Below, in pieces: positions 46,484 through 56,794 of a stretch of DNA of 64,000 bases. This stretch comes from Cristatella mucedo (Eukaryota; Bryozoa; Phylactolaemata; Cristatellidae): NCBI GenBank assembly GCA_009760855.2, contig WPIO01000003.1, forward strand, positions 8,330,001-8,394,000. The letters are read 5' to 3'. The stretch's first letter is position 1. Each line of letters opens with the position of its first letter. The position numbers and the translations under genes are program-made. The notes beneath the pieces were generated by a model that was given only the letters and a program-made list of their open reading frames with translations, was not told where the DNA came from and did not search any database.

Positions 46484-46884
46484 CCTGAGTCACAGGTACT
46501 GAGCAAAGCTGGGGCAGCCAAGATGTGAAACGCTACCAGTGCAGAACTAATAATGGTGGTGTTTGATCTACTCATGTGAATTCTAATTTTTGCTACCGGT
46601 GCCAACGAATAAGGGTAAATAAGCATTTCTCCCTAGACGTACTCAAGACGAAGTGGCTGGCATTACCGCCTGTGACCGAGAGTGTTTGCAAGCTCGGCTT
46701 CAAGGGCTCAACAGTCAAGTCGACCTACTTCGGTAAAGAAGCCATCGCCAAAAACAGTTGACTGCTGAGTGATGAAGAGGAAGCACGGCAGCCAAAATAG
46801 TTCTAGCTTTTTGTGACATCCCATGTAGATTACGGCGACTTTTTTTAATTCAGAACTCCTGGATTGTGTCCTTAATCATCTGTA

Positions 46885-47110
46885 ACTATTGCAAAACTCA
46901 ACTGCTCGACAGGTCGTAGTCGGCTCCCACATCGCACCACTTCTGACTTGTGCTCTCGGGCTACCTATCGAGAGTCTTAACCGATTTCAGGATCCCCTGT
47001 CAGGCTTACGGGACGCTTAACTCGTTAAGTCCTGTCTATCCTAAACGCCTAGAAAGAGATTGAGTTCTCCGAGGGTGATTTATCAAGTGTATTATTATTA
47101 TTATTATTAT
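46885..47110 (+). mobile_element. LINE-A fragment with internal deletion
   Basis: The plus strand reads QNSTARQVV and HIAPLL, as in the LINE ORF (QNSTARFV, HITPLLADLHWLP at 48.9 kb). It then jumps to the hairpin (CGCCTAGAAAGAGATTGAG) and (ATT)n at 47088-47110. About 500 bp of consensus between these points are missing. Confidence 0.7.
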
Positions 47111-47558
47111 CTACACACCTACCTACCTATCTGACCTCCCTTGCTCCTCCATTTTTCTCTTGGTCCGCCTCTCCTCAGCATCAAGTCTTCACCGTCCCTT
47201 CCCTAAAACTATTGCGAAATATGTTGGTGGTGGTCGCGGCTGTATGAATCGATAGTCAGAAATTCGAGCTCAGCTATGGTCACTGCTTGATTATTGTAAT
47301 TCTCTTTTGGTGGGCCACCAAAAAAGGCAAATCGGCCACTGCAGATGGCTATGAATATGGCTGCAAGGCTAATTAACATACGTGTCTCCTTTGCTAAACG
47401 AGCTAGGATGGCGGCAGGTTGATCAACGGATACAGAACAAAGTTCTTACGCACAAAGGAACCCACAAGGCCCGAAACGGCTTGGCTCCTCCATAGCTAGC
47501 TGGACTGCTGCACCAGTTACAGCCTCCTCGTGCCCTCAGGTCCTGTATGGACACTAAT

Positions 47559-47682
47559 TTGTTTATCAAGCATGATATTACTCACAATTCAATCTGGTTT
47601 CCCTTTGCAGCAAATGTAAAGCGCCTAAAAAGAGATTGAGTTTTCTGAGGGTGCTTTATCAAGTCCATTATTATTATTATTA
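47559..47682 (+). mobile_element. LINE-A tail nested in LINE-B
   Basis: 5'-truncated LINE-A (TTTGTTTATCAAGCATGATA to hairpin to ATTATTATTATTA) inserted into the LINE-B ORF. Only about 120 bp. Confidence 0.88.
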
Positions 47683-47792
47683 ATACATTAGCTGTTCCAT
47701 TCCTCCACTTAAAGACCGTTGGCGACAGAAGTTTTAGCTCTGCAGGTCTTAGACTGTGGAACTCGCTTCCACGACTCTTACGAAACAACTAC

Positions 47793-48015
47793 TCTCCTGC
47801 TGCCGACTATGGCTCATCCTTTCCAGCAGTCCTGAGCTGCTACTTCCATGCCACTCACTACCACAACTGCTCTCCTGACTCTGCTATGCTTCCCACCTTC
47901 TCTTTGTTGCGTGAGATGAAGTCTGCTGGCTACCGAATGCTTACCGAAAGTCGCTTAGGCTGTGAGTGTGCACCCAAATAGTCGTTGTGGCTTTGTGAAA
48001 TTACAGACGGAGATA
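47793..48015 (+). repeat. Copy 3 of the ~230-bp interspersed repeat
   Basis: Same block as 13200-13478. Here it interrupts LINE-B coding sequence between RLLRNN and SSFESQLNK. ACTACT occurs on both edges (47787-47792 area and 48012-48017 area) and may be the target duplication. Confidence 0.75.
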
Positions 48016-48349
48016 CATTACTACTTGCAATGAGCTCGTTCGAGTCTCAGCTAAACAAGCATCTGTTAAGGTCAGCAATCCGTTCATCCCAGTGAGCCTT
48101 TTTTCCATGCTGTACTTTTCGTACGTACCTGTGCATGATTCAGTGAATGCTACGAGCCATCGGTCTTACTGACGGGGGAGGGGGCTCGGGTATCTTCATG
48201 TTTACTTCAGCACGCGGGCTTAAGCATGAGTCCGCTTTGCTTTTGCATGCTTGTCTAAGCATGACGCCGTACATGCTCTTGCAGCTGCAAAGCGCTAAAA
48301 AGATTAGCTAATTTGATAGCCTCATTTATATAATCGCGGAAGAGCTCAA

Positions 48350-48475
48350 ACGGCTATTACCACCGCTTGCAGTGGGCAATAGAAGATGGCCCAAGCTAGG
48401 ACTCAAATCCACGACCTGGGTCGTGAAGAGCACTCTACCCTTGGGCTTAGACCCAGCGGCATTGAGATTTAGTTC
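48350..48475 (-). mobile_element. tRNA-derived SINE, copy 3
   Basis: The reverse strand reads GGGTCTAAGCCCAAGGGTAG (A-box-like), CTCTTCACGACCCAGGTCGT, GATTTGAGTCC (B box), TATTGCCCACTGC and GTGGTAATAGCCGTTTGAGC, in the same order as the 27-kb copies. It preserves the tRNA-like head better than they do. Confidence 0.72.
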
Positions 48476-48739
48476 CCTAACGACGTATTATTATTTGCAT
48501 TTCTATCAAGCCCAGCCTTGTTTGGAGCCAGAGCCAAACGTGCTTTTCAGTAGCCATCGGCTGTTGGTAACCAGAGTGCTGGCAGGGTTGTGTGAAGGGA
48601 TGGTGCTAGTCATACATTAGCTCATACCTACTGCACGGCCTGTCGGACGCGGTGCTGCCGTTGTTTGGAATCAGCTTAGAGGAGCAGGCTTAGTGTAGCG
48701 CGATCCGGCCTAGCCCAGGTTCACAGCCTGCAGGAAATA

Positions 48740-49545
48740 CAGACGACATCAGCTCCACAGTCAAGCTTGCCTACTTCCAGCTACATAGCATTGCTAAAAT
48801 TCGGGCTTATTTAGATAAGGATACCACGTCTAAGTTGATCCATGCATTTGTGACATCCCGTCTTGACTTCTGTAACTCACTGCTTGCTGGCCTACCGGCA
48901 TGTGCAATCAGGCAATTACAGCTGGGGCAAAACTCCACAGCTAGGTTTGTCTGTCGTGAGCGTCGCAGCTGCCACATCACACCACTTCTCGCCGACCTGC
49001 ACTGGCTACCAGTCAAGCAACGCATCGACTTCAAGGTTTTATCGCTCACTTGTAGGTCACTTCATTCTTTTGCTCCAGGCTATCTCTCAGATCCACTTCC
49101 CCACTAGGCCAAACATCGTACCACCCGCTTTTCGGAATCCATCAGTTTACCAATACCTCGTACAAACCTCAATTCCTTTGGAGACCGTGCGTTTAGTTCG
49201 TATGCTCCCAAAGCGTGAAACTTTCTCCTGACTTGCGTCAGAATATCCCCTGACCTGACGACATTTAAAAAGAACTTAAAAACACCTATTTAGGACAGCA
49301 TTTAGTGGGTCCCTGTGATTCGTTCTTCATGTGCTTATGCGTGCTGACACTGTGCATGCTGCCACTAACCACATTGGCATGCTGACCCTGTGCATGTAAC
49401 CCCTAACCACGTTGTTCATGTTGTTTTTCAAGCATGATATTACTCACGATTCAATCGCGTTTCCCTTTGCAGCAAATATAAAGTGCCTAGGAAGAGATGG
49501 AGTTCTCTGAGGGCGCTTCATCAAGTGCATTATTATTATTATTAT
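48740..49545 (+). mobile_element. LINE-A, 5'-truncated, ORF end plus 3' UTR
   Basis: The plus strand reads YLDKDTTSKLIHAFVTSRLD, FCNSLLAGLPACAIRQL, HITPLLADLHWLPVKQRIDF and APGYLSDPLPH, then stops appear. The 3' UTR, hairpin (AAAGTGCC...GGGCGCTTC) and (ATT)n at 49530-49545 complete it. Confidence 0.92.
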
Positions 49546-50804
49546 AACTATTATTAAATAGGTCGTTTGACTTGATCAACCCTTTGGGTGCCGATCTTTC
49601 TAATAACCTTGCCGTTGGGATATCAGGCTTCAGGTTCAGCAACTAATAAAGGTCTCACTCGGTGAGTCACAAGCTCTGCCTGTTGCCATCCGGTTCACAT
49701 TCGTTGTGAGCTTATTCTCGCTGACCCCACAACCCCCTAGGAGCATGCAGGATGGTGCTAATATTCATCTCTCTGCCCCATGATGACTTCAACCGGCAGC
49801 CGCATCTCATAAGCATTAATTTCCAACTCACCAGGATTAGTTTTATTGCTTAAATGAACGTTTCGATAGTGGTGGCAGAAAACCTATGGCGACCGAGGAC
49901 CAGTACCACGGTATGCGTCTCACCCTCTAGCACAGCCAGGCTTCTAAAAAAGGTCGCGAGCAGTCGTTTGTTTTGTTTGTGACTATTATTGATGATGATA
50001 CATTTGTGTAGTGCCCTCGGGTAACTTTATGTCTTTCTATGCACTTTACATTTAGCTGTAAATGAAGCATGACCAAATGGTTAACGGTTGGTCAACATTT
50101 GGTTGGTTAAATGGTTAACATCCATTTGTCAACAAATTTAATATGCTTACAGGTTGGTAACTTGCACAGTGTCAACGTGCATAATCACAAAGAACCCAGT
50201 AAATGCTCAGACAGATGCTTTTTAGCTTCTTTTTAAATGTAGTAAAGTCAGGGAATAATCGTGACGTCTGTCGGGAGTGAGTTCAAGGCTTTGGGAGCAT
50301 ACGAACATAGGGCACGGTCTCCACAGGATTTGGGGTTTGTCCTTGGTATAGCTAAACGATTTGAGTCCGAAAATTGAGCGGTACACGATAACTAGCCTGG
50401 TAGAGGAGGATTTCTGATAGGTAGGCTGGAGTCAAAGAATGAAGGGACCTAAGACTAAGTGCCAAAATCTTTTTTAAGTCGATGCACTGCTTGATGGGGA
50501 GCCAGTGCAGGTCGAGAGAAGTGGTGCGATGAAGCAGCTGCGACGCTCACGACAGACAACTTTAGCTGCAGAACTTAGCAACAACTATCACCTGATTACG
50601 TAGGCTGGTAGACCAACAGTGAGTTACAGAAGTTGAGACGTGACGTCACAAATGTGTGGACCAACTGAATGTAGTATCCCTGTCTAAGCAGGCTTGGAGC
50701 TAAAAGGACGCAGACTGTTGAGCTGATGTGGTCGTCTAGTGAGGGGTCACTTTGGAACAGTACGCCTAGATTTTGTAGCACTTTGCTGGCCTTGGCTGAA
50801 TTTT

Positions 50805-52466
50805 AGCGCGAACAAGAGCTGTTCGGAGGCGGGCTAGAACTACTTTGTCCTGGAGCAGTGAGCCAGAGAGGAGCGTCAGTGCGGTTAGAGAGCAAGAGCT
50901 TAAGAGCAAGCCAGGAAGCTGAGACCAGCGGTGGCGATTCGGCCTTTAGAAGTGGTCCGATACGCGCGGAAGCTGCTGATTGATGTTGGCTGGCCTGTCA
51001 ACCTTCGCCATCACTCTGTCCAAAAAGAATTGTCTGGAACCCATTCGCTATTCAAGCTGGACAGAGGGGACATTCCAGTGGCCTCGTGCCGGTATTAATT
51101 CCTTACTGTAATGGGCCCTGGTGTCGGGCCCAATACCACTAAGCTCTTGCCCCATTGTCTCAGCTAAGTATTAAAGAGTCGAGCGACGCTCGCTCTGTGT
51201 CTTTGGTCTCCTCTGGTCTTCTGTCCGGCTCTGCGCTTCGACGCCGTCGGACTCGTTTCTCTGAAAGCGAGGGAGGAGGGCGGGCAGTCCGCCGACGATG
51301 GACGGAACAGGACAAAACAGCGCTAGGAGGACTCGGTGGACTCCACCGAATACGGTCGTATCGCGCCCGAGCTGGCATTTTGTGTTTTTTTTGTGTTTTG
51401 TGTGTGCGCGCTTGCACGTGGTCTCGGCATAGGGATTTGCCGGTGCGAGCTAGACGTAGTTGGCGTGTGTGGAGTCCTAGTTCTCCGGTTAGAGTTTAGG
51501 CTCCGATTCGAGCTCTGTCTACTTGGGTCGTTCCCCATTTTAGATGTGAGCAGTTTAAGTGTGGAGACGTGTTTCCTCCGCAGGAGTGCTTGAGTTGGCG
51601 TGTGGGGAGTCCTAGTTCTCCGGTTAGGGTTTAGGTTCCGGTTCGAGCTCTGTCTACTTGGGTCGTCCCCAATTTTAGACGTAAGCAGCTTAAGTGTGGG
51701 GACGTGTTTTCTCCGCTGGAGTGCTTAAGGTGGCGTGTGTGGAATATTCCTGCCGCACTGGTGGAAACCGAGTCCTAGTTCTCCGGTTAGGGTTTAGGCT
51801 CTGGTTCGGCCTCCGCCTATTTGGGTCGTTTCTATTATACACGTAAGCAGCCCCAGTGTGGAGAAGTATTTCCTCCGCAAGAGTGCTCGAGGTGGCGTGT
51901 CTGGAGTATTCCTGACGCACTGATGGAAGCCGAGTCCTAGTTCTCCGGTTAGGGTTTAGGCTCCAGTTCGCGCTTCAGTGTGGAGAAGTATTCCCTCCGC
52001 AAGAGTGCTTTAGTTGGCGTGTGTGGAGTATTCCTTCCGCACAGGTGGAAACGGAGTCCTAGTTCTCCGGTAAGGGTTTAGGCTCCGATTCGCGCTCAGT
52101 GTGGAGAAGTATTCCCTCCGAAAGAGTGTTGGTGCTGTTGAGAACGTGCGAGGAGTGTGGAGATAAAACTGAGCTAGACGCACAGCGATTTTGTGCGCTT
52201 GCGAATAAAGTTCAGTAAAATCCCCAATTTGTGTGTCTCGCTTTCCAATTCACGCCGCGGACTCACGACCCCCTTTAGTAACGGTAAGCAGGTCGGCGCC
52301 AGAAATGCTCGTTTCGTGGCGGCCAGCTTATTGCGCGTAGGCGCGCACCGAACGGCAGTAGGCGCTAGGTTACGCCGCTAGGTAAGCGGCAGGTCAAGCC
52401 TACTCCGCCGAGCCTTCGGCGTTACAATTTCGTGCAGTTGCTACATTAGATATACTGAGGGAGCCG
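50805..52466 (+). mobile_element. LTR-like insert with internal tandem array inside LINE-A
   Basis: LINE-A sequence is continuous when this 1.66 kb is removed, and ATTTT sits at both edges (50800-50804, 52467-52471). Inside, TGTAATGGG at 51107 and CGGCGTTACA ending at 52426 form the TGTAA...TTACA ends of an LTR of about 1.32 kb. A purine run (CAGAGGGGACA) precedes the LTR. GAATAAAG at 52203 is a plausible poly(A) signal. I find no protein domain. Sequence outside the two LTR-like ends but inside the insert suggests internal retroelement flanks were kept. Confidence 0.5.
51459..52140 (+). repeat. Tandem array of ~110-160-bp units
   Basis: Five units start near 51459, 51595, 51729, 51890 and 52013. 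Each has TGGCGTGT(G)TGGAGT, then GAGTCCTAGTTCTCCGGT, AGGGTTTAGGCTC, GGTTCG or GATTCG, and AGTGTGGAGA with CCTCCGCA. Units 3-5 carry an extra TATTCC.CCGCAC.GGTGGAAA segment; the later ones lack GTCTACTTGGGTCG. It lies within the LTR-like sequence. Confidence 0.9.
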
Positions 52467-52796
52467 ATTTTGAGCATTACGCTTTCCCGTCTCCGAGTCA
52501 CCCTTGGTTAACTCATAGCTAGTAAGTTAGATTTATCATCATTCAATTTGAGAAAGTTTGCTGCCATCTAAGTGCCGATGTCATCAATACGTGCAACAAG
52601 GGAATTGAGAGAATTTGACCTGCTGGAGGGCTTGGGGGATCAAAGCATGGTGCAACATAGTCCAACAATCATCAACATAGAAGTGAAAGCTTAAATGTGT
52701 GCTTGGCGATAAAATTGGCTGAGGTAGAGTATAAATGGCGAAAAGAAAAGGACCGAGTACTAAGCCCTGAGGTAGCTCATACTTTAGTGGTTCTCT

Positions 52797-52853
52797 AGAT
52801 AGAGATTGAGTTCTCTGAGGGCGCTATATCAAGTTAATATTATTATTATTATT
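52797..52853 (+). mobile_element. Minimal LINE-A tail nested in a LINE-A copy
   Basis: Only the distal hairpin part (AGAGATTGAGTTCTCTGAGGG) and (ATT)n, in plus orientation inside the minus-strand LINE. The host sequence (GTGGTTCTCTAG / CCAATTTAGATCAATACTC) resumes on both sides. Confidence 0.85.
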
Positions 52854-53799
52854 TGCCAATTTAGATCAATACTCTGTGGTCCCCCACTGGGATAGGACCT
52901 AAACCATTGCCGTGCAGTGCCAGGGATGCACAGGCGAGATGCGAAGCGCTCGAGAAAGACTTGGTGATCGATAGTGCCAAACGCTGCCGAAAGATCGAGC
53001 AAAACAAGTAGAGAGACTTAACTTAAGGCTGCATTCCTTAGAAGGTCGTTATACACCTGAAGCATTATGTGATTCAACACTATTTTTTATTGAAGCTTGA
53101 CTTGTCTTTGTTTGGATAGATTGGTATGATCTACGTTAGTTCTCGTATGCCTGTCAATGTACAGTCCTGATCTTGTCTACGCTTTCTCAAGCTTTCGCTT
53201 AGCAAACCTAGCTAGTTTAATGTCTGTGGTACACCATAGGCCATCTGGGCGAGGGCGGAAAGAGTGCTTAATCACAGGTGTGAATTCAAGCTTGTCGGCT
53301 AGTGCCGTCCTAGCGTTCTGCCAATGATGGCAAGTCGGAAGGCGACTGAGCAGTAGGGGTGAAGATATCTTCGTGCGGGCAGCATGGATTTCAAGGGTCT
53401 AAATGTTTCCCGATTTACAGATGATGCTGAATTTGGAGAAGGGCACACACTGTAGGCCAAATGAGAACCTCGAGTGGTCAGAAGTGCAATTTTTTTAATA
53501 ATATGAAACTATAGCTTACACTCGTGCGAGAATATTTGATCGAGTGTGTGACTTTTGTTCCAAGTTCGGTCATTGCGCATAAGCCACCAGAGAAAAATGA
53601 ATCGGTCAGTGCGAAAAATTCGGCACTCATGACGTCAATTGAGTCATTGACATGAATTTTTAAATCACCCATCCCAAGAAAAGTTTAATTTCTTGCCCAC
53701 ACAGAATCAAAATGAGGTCAGAAAAATCTGAAATACTGGAGGACTTGTCATCACTTGAGTGGCGACAGATTATTGCCATCATGGCAGCTTGTTGTTAGG

Positions 53800-54755
53800 G
53801 GGACTTAAAGCAAGACATTTGAAAAAAGATGGCTTCGAGGGAATTACACGTGTTTTGAAATTGAGGGAGGAACGTGCGACAATTGCAACTGCTCGACTAG
53901 TTTTGATTGATCTAGGAGTATGGAAGCCGGCCGGCTGGCGTGGGGGCGTCAGTTACGGTCGAGCGGTTGATCGACTTCATTCCCTTTCTCTTAAGCTTGC
54001 ACCCACCAGTGCAGGCACCTGCTCCTACACCAAGGGCGAAAACTTTTAGCTCTTAGCTACTTTGATTCTTACCTTGTTCCCATCTCCTGCACAATTTTAC
54101 TTCGACTGGCATGTTTACTCGTCGAGTTCTTGAATTCTAAAAGATGCAGGCGCCTTGGGGTTTTCCCGGGCTAACCCTGTTCGTACCCAAGCAAGCAAGT
54201 CTACCTGTTGTGCACAGTATTTCACAGCCTTTCCAACTAAATTGCACATTATACTTGTGCTTGCTATAGTTATGCCAGTTAATTTCACTGACCAGCTCAC
54301 CTTTTTTTCAACCGATGTGAGCACTGTACAAAATAACTATTGGTGTCTGTATTATTAGTGCAGTATGTAACAAAAAAATTTCCCTGGGTAGTATGTTTTT
54401 TCCTATTTGCTTTCGCCTCAGAAGAATAGAAAATGGCTAGAATTTCTTTTATAAACTTCGCTTCCGTTACCAGGACAGTGGTTAACTTGAAATTAAATCA
54501 TTTCCGATCAGAAAACTGACTAATTCGAATCTTTTGATTCCCATTTAGTCGGGAATAAGAGCAAAGGAATCAAAATGAGCATGAGTTGACTCTGAAGTCG
54601 TACTAACATAACCCCTCAAAAGGTTCAGAACTGAGTAGATATTTAAGATTTGCGGCTATACTGGAAATTGCTTTCTTGAAGGAGCCTCCAAACATTGTCC
54701 GCCATAAGTTTTAATGATGCAGTCCCTAGTAAAGACGTTCAAAGGCAAGTATATG
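53800..54755. other. Non-coding stretch, no feature supported
   Basis: Short frames without domains. Confidence 0.3.
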
Positions 54756-54764
54756 CAACCCTGA

Positions 54765-54895
54765 TCTGGCCTAGGGGTAAGACGCCCCCTTTTAACGACC
54801 GAAGCCGTGGCCTCGACCTCTGCGGTATGTATAAAGCGCCTGGGTAGATTTCAAGTTCTCTTATGGGCCTATGCAAATTAATTGTATTGATTTAC
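54765..54895 (+). mobile_element. tRNA-derived SINE with LINE-A-like tail
   Basis: The head CTGGCCTAGGGGTAAGACGC reads as a tRNA A box, and GTGGCCTCGACCTCTGC about 35 bases on lies in the B-box position. Then comes TATAAAGCGCCTGGGTAGAT, TTCAAGTTCTCTTATGGGCC, which is the LINE-A terminal hairpin in diverged form. A SINE that shares its 3' end with a LINE is the normal way such elements borrow the LINE's reverse transcriptase. Confidence 0.65.
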
Positions 54896-55069
54896 ATATT
54901 CCGTAGAACGCGCTCGCCTGACTCCACTGAGTAAGCTCCCGCGTTCTCCTTGAAATTTTCATGATGAGTATCGAGATTATTGGCTTTGAAGGACATTCTG
55001 CGTCCCATGCTTGCACGGGTCTTTAACCGACTCTAAACTAGCTGCTCATAATTTTCAGCCTTGCGATTG

Positions 55070-55690
55070 CACATGATGGCGATGAACCACTTTGATGAAA
55101 ACGCTCCAGGCCGCCTTCTCCGTTCTGCTCAGCTTCATGGCGAATTCGTCACACTCGATGATCTTTAAAATCTGTGGTCTGACGAAGATACCAGCTTTGA
55201 CTATTGCCTCCGACAGCTGCAGGAAGTTATGTTGCAGGTACTTGAAATTTGCTGACTCGTTGTCTAAAACCGTGACAAATTGCTCGACGAGGCGTAATTT
55301 GACAGCATCTTCCGAGGGTCTACCGACTTTGTCCGCTGAGACCAGAACCATTTGCGATATTTCGCTTTAGTGTCCCTGCTTTTCTTGTGGCCAAGAAAGC
55401 CAGGAAACTTCGTGAAACCACATTGAAGGGCCATCAGAAATGATACCATTTTGAAGTCTCCAATGACCTGCCAGCCATAGGAGTCCTCAACAGCATATAG
55501 ACACTGGTGTAGTCTTCCTTGAGGTTCACAGAGGGAGCCATTGGGAGACACGACTCCGTATTCCCGTTTTGAAGCAGCAAGGCTTTGAGACTCCTGGATA
55601 AACTTTCTATGAAAAGGCGCCGTGTATTCGGGTTATGGGAGATTCCAATAGTCCCGAATAGACCGACCACGTTTTTGCAGAAGCACAACT
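55070..55690 (-). pseudogene. Broken copy of a repeated invertebrate protein family (possibly transposon-derived)
   Basis: It reads right to left in three frames. 55688-55434: VVGLFGTIGISHNPNTRRLF, ESLSRSLKALLLQNGN, VNLKEDYTSVYMLL. 55551-55264: GWQVIGDFKMVSFLMALQCG, FTKFPGFLGH (usually CFLC, a lost Cys pair). 55351-55055: LVEQFVTVLDNESANFKYLQ, LSEAIVKAGIFVRPQI, RTEKAAWSVFIKVV. This order is known to me from many uncharacterised, multicopy proteins of arthropods and other invertebrates. Its biochemical role is unknown to me. Frameshifts make this copy dead. Confidence 0.7.
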
Positions 55691-55954
55691 TGTCTTATCT
55701 ATTCATGAGGTAGGGAAGATTTAGTGACACTTTTTGTCACCTGTTACTTTCACACTTTCGCCCATTAAGTTTCACTCCTATAGCCTAGATGTCAGAAGCT
55801 AAACATTGTATATGCATGGTAAGACCAAGGTCTCTGATCAGATCGTTGAGGATTTTTGGCTGGGGAAGTATGGCTTTCTCTCTTCAGTCGTATCTGGGAA
55901 ATTAGAATCCGGATGCGTAGTATTGTCCTCGCTGTATGAGTCACCACTCTCCTA

Positions 55955-56190
55955 AAAATAATAATAATAATAATAATAATGCACTTGATAAAGCGCCCTC
56001 AGAGAACTCAATCTCTCTCTAGGCGCTTTACAATTGCTGCAAAAGGAAATGCAATTGAACGGTGAGTAATATCATGCTTGATAAACAAACAAAATGAATA
56101 ACATGGTTAGTGGTAACATGCATAGGGTCAGCATGCAAATGTGGTTAGTGGCAGCATGCAGTGTCAGCACGCATAAACATGGCTGATCAT
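55955..56190 (-). mobile_element. LINE-A 3'-UTR fragment
   Basis: AATAATAATAATAATAATG then AAAGCGCCCTCAGAG...CTCTAGGCGCTTTAC (an intact hairpin), GCTGCAAAAGG and the GCATGCA-rich UTR. About 235 bp, truncated within the UTR. Confidence 0.9.
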
Positions 56191-56199
56191 TCTCAGCAG

Positions 56200-56790
56200 G
56201 GGTGGAGACGGGTTTCTCAGGTCAGCGTGATACTGGAATTATTGATGAAGGAATGTGTGGATACATAATGGGAGGCTGTTGCCAGCTCGATGTTTGAAAG
56301 GGTCCGCCGTGAAAAACTAGCACCTGCTTAGGTGGTACATCGGTTCCAGCCGAATTCTTGGGATGGCCAACTTCAGTTCTCTTTTCTTCCGGTAGCAGCC
56401 TGCAGAAATACTAGAATTTATAAATTTAAAAATCATATCCTCCACACTCCCTAGTATTTCGCAAAAAATTCTATCTAGCCAGTAGCAATTCTTCATCTTA
56501 AAAGATTGTGCAAGACATTCCATAGCCAGCAGTCATTGTTCACATTATCTTGAAGAGTTCTCTTCTAGCGTCTGCACGTGAAGGGAGGTGCCCAGAGCTT
56601 GTACTGATTTCCGACACGCATGCCGAATAGTGCTTTGTAGGCCTCGCGAATCTCAACAGAAGCTTTCGTGGCGTACTTTTTTGTTCCTGTCTTGATAAAC
56701 TGCCCAGACACACAGGAAAACACATGTTGGGTGAACCAACCTTGAAATCAATTGAATATGGCACACTCTGCAATAAAAAACTGAAATTTT
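56200..56790. other. Stretch between LINE copies
   Basis: Minus-strand frames at 56523-56317 and 56773-56540 look protein-like but match nothing I know. They may belong upstream of the 55.07-kb pseudogene. Confidence 0.25.
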
Positions 56791-56794
56791 TTAA

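Larger units (their letters stand above)
47240..48345 (+). mobile_element. LINE-B (second LINE family) 3' part, carrying two nested insertions
   Basis: The plus strand reads SLLDYCNSLLVGHQKRQIG at 47270, FLHLKTVGDRSFSSAGLRLW at 47700 (then NSLPRLL) and SSFESQLNKHLL at 48030, the conserved end of a CR1/L2-like ORF different from LINE-A. Between the first two lies a LINE-A tail (47559-47682). Between the second and third lies the 225-bp repeat (47793-48015). The 3' UTR ends with GCAAAGCGCTAAAAAGATTAGC near 48290. Confidence 0.8.
49988..53790 (-). mobile_element. LINE-A, longest copy, from endonuclease end to tail, interrupted twice
   Basis: It reads right to left. 53672-53478: endonuclease C-terminus (MGDLKIHVNDSIDVMSAEFF, LTDSF). 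53400-53100: linker (FRPRPDGLWCTTDIKLARFA). 53060-52490: RT remnants (AFDTIDH-type, YADD region degenerate). 50800-49988: ORF end and 3' UTR. It is split by the insert at 50805-52466 and by a small tail fragment at 52797-52853. The tail end near 49988 has ATGATGATA rather than pure (ATT)n. Stops and frameshifts occur throughout. Confidence 0.85.

Noticed and set aside
51950-51960. Telomere repeat (TTAGGGTTTAGG-like)
   Set aside because: It is a short constant part of the 110-160-bp tandem unit, not a telomeric array.
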